DNA of 64,000 nt from assembly GCA_964581175.1 (NCBI GenBank), contig CAZONI010000003.1:45537-109536 (forward strand), in the 5' to 3' direction. Below are positions 60,009-64,000 of this stretch, piece by piece. Origin of the DNA: B46-G9 sp964581175 (GTDB taxonomy: Bacteria; Desulfobacterota; DSM-4660; Desulfatiglandales; Desulfatiglandaceae). Within the stretch, counting starts at the first letter, position 1. The number at the start of each line of letters is the position of its first letter. The translations under genes were made by a program, and so were the position numbers. The notes beneath the pieces were generated by a model, which saw only the letters and a program-made list of their open reading frames with translations, did no database searches and was not told where the DNA came from.

Positions 60009-60593
60009 TCAGTATCCGAATTCGACGGTATACCAGCCGGTCTCGAAATTCCATAACGAAAGGAAAAAGAGGACATAGTGCAAGTGAAGCGGTAATTCTA
60101 TCCTGTCGAGTTGGGCCTTCATCTGCACTCTGTATCGATTTTTCTTCTGAAGTCTCGCGAGTTTTATAACGTTCAAACCGACAATTTCAGTCATCACTTT
60201 CTTGGCTTCTTCAAAATCCTTGACCGGTATCACTTTTCCCTTCTTTTCTTGCAGGGTTATGAAGTATGTCCTCTTGAGACTGTCATACCGAATCGTATGA
60301 CTCACTCTCAAATCCGCAACTTTTCTGTCCAGGGCATAGCCCCTCTCTTCATAGAGTCGAATAAAAAAATTAAAGGTTGTCGGGATTCCATTCTGAATAG
60401 CCTTTATCATTTGGGTTGTGAAACAGTCTCTCACGCTGAAATAAACGAGCAGATCATCTCTTGTATTCGTCACAACGATATCTTCCAGGCGTGCTTCCTG
60501 CGCCAGCGAAAAAATCTCTGTTGCCGGCAGGAGGACACAGAGGATGAGCGTGACCCGCACGAACCTCCCATACTGAAACCGCAACCTCCACAT
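60009..60593 (-). CDS. DUF4390 family exported protein
   Basis: 194 residues; DUF4390 members are often encoded just upstream of NtrY-type kinases, as here. An N-terminal signal sequence (basic start, then VTLILCVLLPATEIFSLA) sends it to the periplasm. The mature part has EDIVVTNTRDDLLVYFSVRDCFT and ends with LFFLSLWNFETGWYTVEFGY, a family hallmark. The ATG at 60593 begins the signal peptide and is preceded, 13 bases away, by AGGAGG. The frame extends to a GTG at 60668 without a ribosome site. Biochemical role unknown; a partner of the kinase sensor is inferred. Confidence 0.8.
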   Translation of the reverse strand: MWRLRFQYGRFVRVTLILCVLLPATEIFSLAQEARLEDIVVTNTRDDLLVYFSVRDCFTTQMIKAIQNGIPTTFNFFIRLYEERGYALDRKVADLRVSHTIRYDSLKRTYFITLQEKKGKVIPVKDFEEAKKVMTEIVGLNVIKLARLQKKNRYRVQMKAQLDRIELPLHLHYVLFFLSLWNFETGWYTVEFGY

Positions 60594-60974
60594 CGCCCGC
60601 TCAAATCCTCCTGCATCCGCCAGTGCTTCAAACTCAATCCTGAGCCACCATACCCGGTCATTCGTCACGCAATAGTCATCTATAACTGATACAATCGGCG
60701 ATTCGACTGTTTTTCACGGGCAAACTGGTTATCCGGCTGAACCCGACCCTTTCGTGCCAAGAGACGCCTCACCGGCGGAGCCCATCCGGTTTGCATTCAC
60801 GTAGCGGATTTTTTCACAAAATTGATGCGGGTATGATAGTGAAGGCACCTCTGAATTGCAAGCGGTAACTCCCAGGACATCCTGAAACAGGCTGAAGCGG
60901 ATCAGGGAAGGTGATGAGCCAAAGCAATAGAACGCTTCGCTGCAATAGACAGGGCATTCCCGCGAAGGTCGATC
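60594..60974. other. Intergenic stretch, nothing recognised
   Basis: Only short weak hairpins were seen. The part between 60800 and 60975 looks superficially RNA-like but matches no riboswitch class I know. Confidence 0.35.
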
Positions 60975-61020
60975 AAAAACGGCAGACTCCTCGTCACTGG
61001 CTGTGAGCCGAAAGTCTGCC
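60975..61020 (-). terminator. Intrinsic terminator of lpxC
   Basis: On the minus strand GGCAGACT and AGTCTGCC form an eight-bp stem around a 24-base loop (with an inner GGCT/AGCC hairpin), followed by GTTTTT. It lies 27 bases after the lpxC stop. Confidence 0.7.
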
Positions 61021-61046
61021 GCCAGGAAACGATGCGTGAAGCAGAA

Positions 61047-61976
61047 TCAGGCAGGCATGGCGTCCGGACTTCCGAATGCCGGTATTCTTACTTGGTTCTT
61101 GGAGCAGTCCTCCGGTGTCTTGAACGTAACGATCTCCCAGCATTTTCTCTGCTTCATGAGGCTCCTGAACATCTGGTGATTCAGAAAATGTCCGGATCTT
61201 TTCACGACAAAATGACCGATAACCGGATAACCTATGATGGAAAGATCACCAATAAAGTCAAGAATCTTGTGGCGTACAAACTCATCCTTGAACCGCAGCC
61301 CGTCTTCATTCAAAATCTTGAAGTCATCCAGCACAATTGCATTATCCAGGGACCCGCCGCGTGCGAGTCCATTGTCTTTTAACATCTGGATATCTTTTAA
61401 AAACCCGAATGTTCTGGCCATGCTGATTTCCCGAACAAAGTCTCTTCCGGAAAATCGGAGCTCATACTCCTGCTCCCGCAATAGTGGATGAGGGAAATCA
61501 ATGAAGTAAGTTATCTTGAGTTCCTTGGATGGGTTAATACAGACCGATCTATTCCCGTCCTTTAGCTCAAAGCGTTTCTTAATAACCAGGAATCGCTTCG
61601 GCGCTCTCTGTTCATTGATTCCCGCACTCCTGATGAGATAGACAAAAGGGGCAGAGCTCCCGTCCATAATAGGCACTTCAGATCCATGTACCTCGACCAG
61701 AACATTATCAATACCAAGCCCATAAAAAGCGGCCATCAGGTGTTCAACTGTCCCGATTTTGCACCCGTTTACTCCTATGGTCGTAGCCAACATGGTATCC
61801 ACGACCTGATCAAACTGGGCGTTCACCGTCGGATGCCCGGCTAAATCAGCCCTGGAAAACCGTATTCCAGTATTTGGGGGAGCAGGACGAAGAACAACCG
61901 TGCTCTTCTCCCCTGAATGGAGTCCGATACCGGTACACTCTACCGCCTTTTTCAACGTTCGCTGTCTGTAGTCCAC
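61047..61976 (-). CDS. lpxC: UDP-3-O-acyl-N-acetylglucosamine deacetylase
   Basis: Committed step of lipid A synthesis, zinc-dependent, cytosolic. 309 residues, normal length. Zinc ligands are His79 (GTVEHLMAAF), His236 and Asp240 (RHKILDFIGDL), the same spacing as in known LpxC; His263 (KRSGHFLNHQ) is the general base. ALYGLGIDN-type and VPIMDGSSAPF motifs are present. The start is GTG at 61976 with AGGAG six bases upstream. A terminator follows, so it is probably a single-gene transcript. Completes a lipid A set with lpxK, waaA and the acyltransferase. Confidence 0.95.
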   Translation of the reverse strand: MDYRQRTLKKAVECTGIGLHSGEKSTVVLRPAPPNTGIRFSRADLAGHPTVNAQFDQVVDTMLATTIGVNGCKIGTVEHLMAAFYGLGIDNVLVEVHGSEVPIMDGSSAPFVYLIRSAGINEQRAPKRFLVIKKRFELKDGNRSVCINPSKELKITYFIDFPHPLLREQEYELRFSGRDFVREISMARTFGFLKDIQMLKDNGLARGGSLDNAIVLDDFKILNEDGLRFKDEFVRHKILDFIGDLSIIGYPVIGHFVVKRSGHFLNHQMFRSLMKQRKCWEIVTFKTPEDCSKNQVRIPAFGSPDAMPA

Positions 61977-62222
61977 TATTCGCTCCTGGATTCAGTTTCT
62001 CGGCCTATTTGCAAGCAAGAAACATGCCAATCACCCCCCTTTCTCCTCCGTCATTGATTCATGTTATTGATATTGCATGTTTTTCAGTCACGACGACAGG
62101 ATTGGCGGCTGAAAAAGGTGAATTAATACACGGTGTTGTTGCAAAAATACCACAGCATTTTTACCTTTATCTATCATAAAACGCCTCGGTCCGTGTATCT
62201 TTTCACCTCAACAAATCCTCTC

Positions 62223-62251
62223 TTGAAAATCGGCGCCAGGTATAGTAAATA
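62223..62251 (+). promoter_or_regulatory. Candidate promoter for mltA
   Basis: TTGAAA (62223-62228), 17 bp, TAAATA (62246-62251), about 150 bp before the ATG. The rest of the 61977-62403 gap holds no gene. Confidence 0.4.
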
Positions 62252-62351
62252 TCTGGGCCGAGAATGCCTGGGCTTAAGTTGCCCCCGGGGAAGGCGTGTC
62301 TCATGCCGTATCTCCGGAAGGGCTGAAATGACCTGAGACGCATATCATGGG

Positions 62352-62384
62352 TAGTGCCCATCCACAAATGGATACTGGGCACTA
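62352..62384 (+). promoter_or_regulatory. Hairpin in the mltA leader
   Basis: TAGTGCCCA (62352-62360) and TGGGCACTA (62376-62384) form a perfect nine-bp stem, extended by TCCA/TGGA with a three-base bulge. It ends 19 bases before the mltA ATG, close to where ribosomes bind. Confidence 0.5.
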
Positions 62385-62403
62385 GCGGGTTTCCAATCCA
62401 GAG

Positions 62404-63636
62404 ATGAAATATACTATCGACCGCCGAAAAAAATACCATCTTCTTCACTCTCTAGGGGCGATACTGACCCTTTGTTTCCTCTCCACTCTGTTCGCTTGCT
62501 ACCCCCCACCCATCAGGGAAGCGACGGAGCCTGAAGAAGCCCTCAGCAGGGTCACTTTCTTTTATCCCCAGTTCACAGACGATATGGATCTCGATTCGCT
62601 TGTTTCGGCCATTGACCGCAATCTGCTGTATCTGGACAAGCTGCCTGGGGAATACCCTTTCTCCTATGGATCCGACACGTTTACTTGCAAACAAGTCAAA
62701 GAAAGTGAGAAGGCTCTCTTGGCTCTCCTCTCTCAAGACAAACAACCGACCCAACTGAACCGTGACATCAGAAACCACTTCCGGATCTACAAGGCAACGG
62801 GGCGTCCCGCCAGCGCCAAAGTCCTTTTCACAGGATATTTTGAACCCACCTTCGAGGCAAGGCTAACCCCTGATCCGGTGTTCAGATATCCAATTTACCG
62901 GGAACCCGGCGACCTTATCAAGATAGACCTTTCCCTTTTCAAGGAGAAGTATAAGGGAGAAAGTATCGTCGGCCGACTGGCCGGCAATACCATAGTACCG
63001 TACTATACCCGCCTCCAGATTGAAGCGCAGAAGGTGCTCGGAGGGAGGGACCTGGAAATCGCATGGCTCAAAGACCCGGTGGATGTTGCTTTTCTTCAGA
63101 TTCAAGGTTCCGGCCGCCTGATCCTGCCCGGGGGAAAAACCATTTGTGTCGGGTATAGCGGCTCAAATGGTCACCCGTATCGCAGCATAGGGAAATATCT
63201 GCTCGATAACGGCTTCCTTGAAAGAGAAGAGATTTCCATGCAGTCCATACGGGACTTCCTGGCTGCCCATCCAGCCCTTGTACAGGAAATCCTGAACTAT
63301 AATCCATCGTATGTTTTCTTCCGGGTCTTGGACAAAGGTCCTCTTGGAAATATCGGCGTTCCCCTGACACCCGGGAGGTCCATTGCTCTCGATTCGAGGT
63401 TGTTCCCGAAGGGGGCGCTGGCTTTTATCTCGTGTCAGAAACCCGTACTCGGCGAAACAAATACCATAACGCGATGGGAGACATTTTCACGCTTTGTCCT
63501 GAATCAGGATACAGGGGGCGCAATACGGGGAGCTGGAAGGGCGGACATATTTTGGGGGAGCGGCCCCTATGCCGAGATCGCTGCCGGTCACCTGAAGTGC
63601 GAGGGCGAGCTCTACATATTGATCAAAAAGCCCTGA
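62404..63636 (+). CDS. mltA: Membrane-bound lytic transglycosylase A
   Basis: 410-residue outer-membrane lipoprotein that cleaves peptidoglycan, leaving 1,6-anhydro-muramic ends. Lipoprotein signal with Cys32 in LFACYPPP. The MltA beta-barrel domain has FTGYFEPTFEARLTPDPVFRYPIY, IAWLKDPVDVAFLQIQGSGRL, GYSGSNGHPYRSIGKYLL, and the C-terminal 3D domain GGAIRGAGRADIFWGSG with the catalytic Asp in ADIFWG. Length is slightly above the E. coli enzyme. The start lacks a strong ribosome site and is preceded by a hairpin. Confidence 0.94.
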   Translation: MKYTIDRRKKYHLLHSLGAILTLCFLSTLFACYPPPIREATEPEEALSRVTFFYPQFTDDMDLDSLVSAIDRNLLYLDKLPGEYPFSYGSDTFTCKQVKESEKALLALLSQDKQPTQLNRDIRNHFRIYKATGRPASAKVLFTGYFEPTFEARLTPDPVFRYPIYREPGDLIKIDLSLFKEKYKGESIVGRLAGNTIVPYYTRLQIEAQKVLGGRDLEIAWLKDPVDVAFLQIQGSGRLILPGGKTICVGYSGSNGHPYRSIGKYLLDNGFLEREEISMQSIRDFLAAHPALVQEILNYNPSYVFFRVLDKGPLGNIGVPLTPGRSIALDSRLFPKGALAFISCQKPVLGETNTITRWETFSRFVLNQDTGGAIRGAGRADIFWGSGPYAEIAAGHLKCEGELYILIKKP

Positions 63637-63670
63637 CCCAAAGAAACGGGAAAATTTGTAACAACAGAAA

Positions 63671-64000
63671 TCAGATGGAAAGCCTTGAAAAATCGGCAAT
63701 ACTCATAAAAAGTCCAGCTAGCCGTTGGAGCAGACCTGTCCGGTTTTCCCGGAGGGACTGGGAATCCTTGGTAAGAATTTCAACCCCTTCAAAAAAATCA
63801 TCCACGGGATTTTTCAGACAGGCCAATAAATCCATTGCCTCGGCATACTGCGCGCTGGAGACAGACATTCCGATTTTCCCGCTCACTTCCTGGTACTTGC
63901 CCCAGAGAGCTGTTTCACACGGCTCCCGGAAGAGACCAGGATCTACATCATACACGGTTTCTTCTTTTTTCAGCATGTTGCTGATGCGCTTGAATGTGAA
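63671..64000 (-). CDS. glyS: Glycyl-tRNA synthetase beta subunit (partial, C-terminal part)
   Basis: The C-terminal 109 residues only; the 5' part lies beyond the right edge of the window. The sequence FFEGVEILTKDSQSLRENR...LAGLFMSIADFSRL is the anticodon-binding DALR-type end typical of GlyS; FKRISNMLKK near the edge is the expected preceding motif. Tail-to-tail with mltA, 34 bp apart. The alpha subunit glyQ is expected upstream outside the window. Confidence 0.88.
   Translation of the reverse strand, partial: FTFKRISNMLKKEETVYDVDPGLFREPCETALWGKYQEVSGKIGMSVSSAQYAEAMDLLACLKNPVDDFFEGVEILTKDSQSLRENRTGLLQRLAGLFMSIADFSRLSI

Noticed and set aside
60840..61020. Possible cobalamin-type riboswitch, because of GGGAAGG and a GTCACTGG box
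   Set aside because: The elements are not in the order or spacing of the B12 aptamer, and the 3' part is better explained as the lpxC terminator on the minus strand.
1..64000. CRISPR arrays, prophage, insertion sequences, integrative elements
   Set aside because: No regularly spaced direct repeats, no integrase, transposase or phage structural genes were seen; the single tRNA gene has no adjacent integrase or duplicated 3' end.

Overview
The window reads as chromosomal DNA of a Gram-negative, anaerobic deltaproteobacterium (Desulfobacterota, probably a Syntrophobacter- or Syntrophus-like lineage). This is inferred from gene content: a two-subunit methylmalonyl-CoA mutase beside a sodium-pump decarboxylase, an ADP-forming acyl-CoA synthetase, a B12-radical-SAM/DUF2344 protein next to RNase G, and a lipid A/LPS block. 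No phage, insertion sequence, integrase or CRISPR array was seen. Coding density is high and most genes sit in short operons with overlapping stops and starts.

Layout. 1-1.1 kb: 5' part of a glutamine synthetase (minus strand, cut by the window edge). 1.5-2.9 kb: an FmdB-type zinc ribbon protein and a DUF72 protein. 2.9-10.7 kb: gltX and a methylmalonyl-CoA module, with mutase large and small subunits on the minus strand, a decarboxylase beta subunit plus a small membrane protein on the plus strand, then carboxyltransferase and biotin carrier on the minus strand. Together these can interconvert succinyl-CoA, methylmalonyl-CoA and propionyl-CoA and couple the decarboxylation to Na+ export. 11.0-14.0 kb: PilC and a PilS-like sensor kinase. 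14.2-18.3 kb: radical SAM/DUF2344 protein and RNase G. 18.4-21.7 kb: Ser/Thr kinase, PP2C phosphatase and FHA protein, a self-contained phospho-signalling set. 22.1-27.5 kb: tRNA-Thr(CGU), pyrF, a KptA-like protein, an ADP-forming acyl-CoA synthetase and nicotinate phosphoribosyltransferase. 27.7-34.8 kb: a BASS-family transporter, livGFHM without a binding protein, and acetoacetyl-CoA synthetase.

34.8-57.6 kb is an envelope-polysaccharide region: one unrecognised gene, a Trm112-like protein, a lipid A acyltransferase, a polysaccharide deacetylase, a heptosyltransferase, glycosyltransferases of several families, an ArnT-like membrane transferase, asparagine synthase, O-antigen ligase, a methyltransferase, dTDP-sugar genes rmlB-rmlA-rmlC (no rmlD) and a sulfotransferase, all on the plus strand. 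Then on the minus strand come gmhB, lpxK and waaA for heptose, lipid A and Kdo. 57.6-64 kb continues with an NtrY-like kinase, a DUF4390 protein and lpxC (minus), the lytic transglycosylase mltA (plus) and the 3' end of glyS (minus, cut by the window edge).

The strongest leads are: a signal-peptide/tail-anchored protein next to the decarboxylase beta subunit that may replace the usual small anchor subunit; a KptA/Tpt1-like protein with altered catalytic positions; a receptor kinase that looks like a CHASE2 kinase with its sensor domain deleted; and a dispersed 'agggcataggg' repeat family that forms a 24-bp imperfect stem between rmlB and rmlA. All function calls come from reading translated sequence and recalling families; no database search was run.
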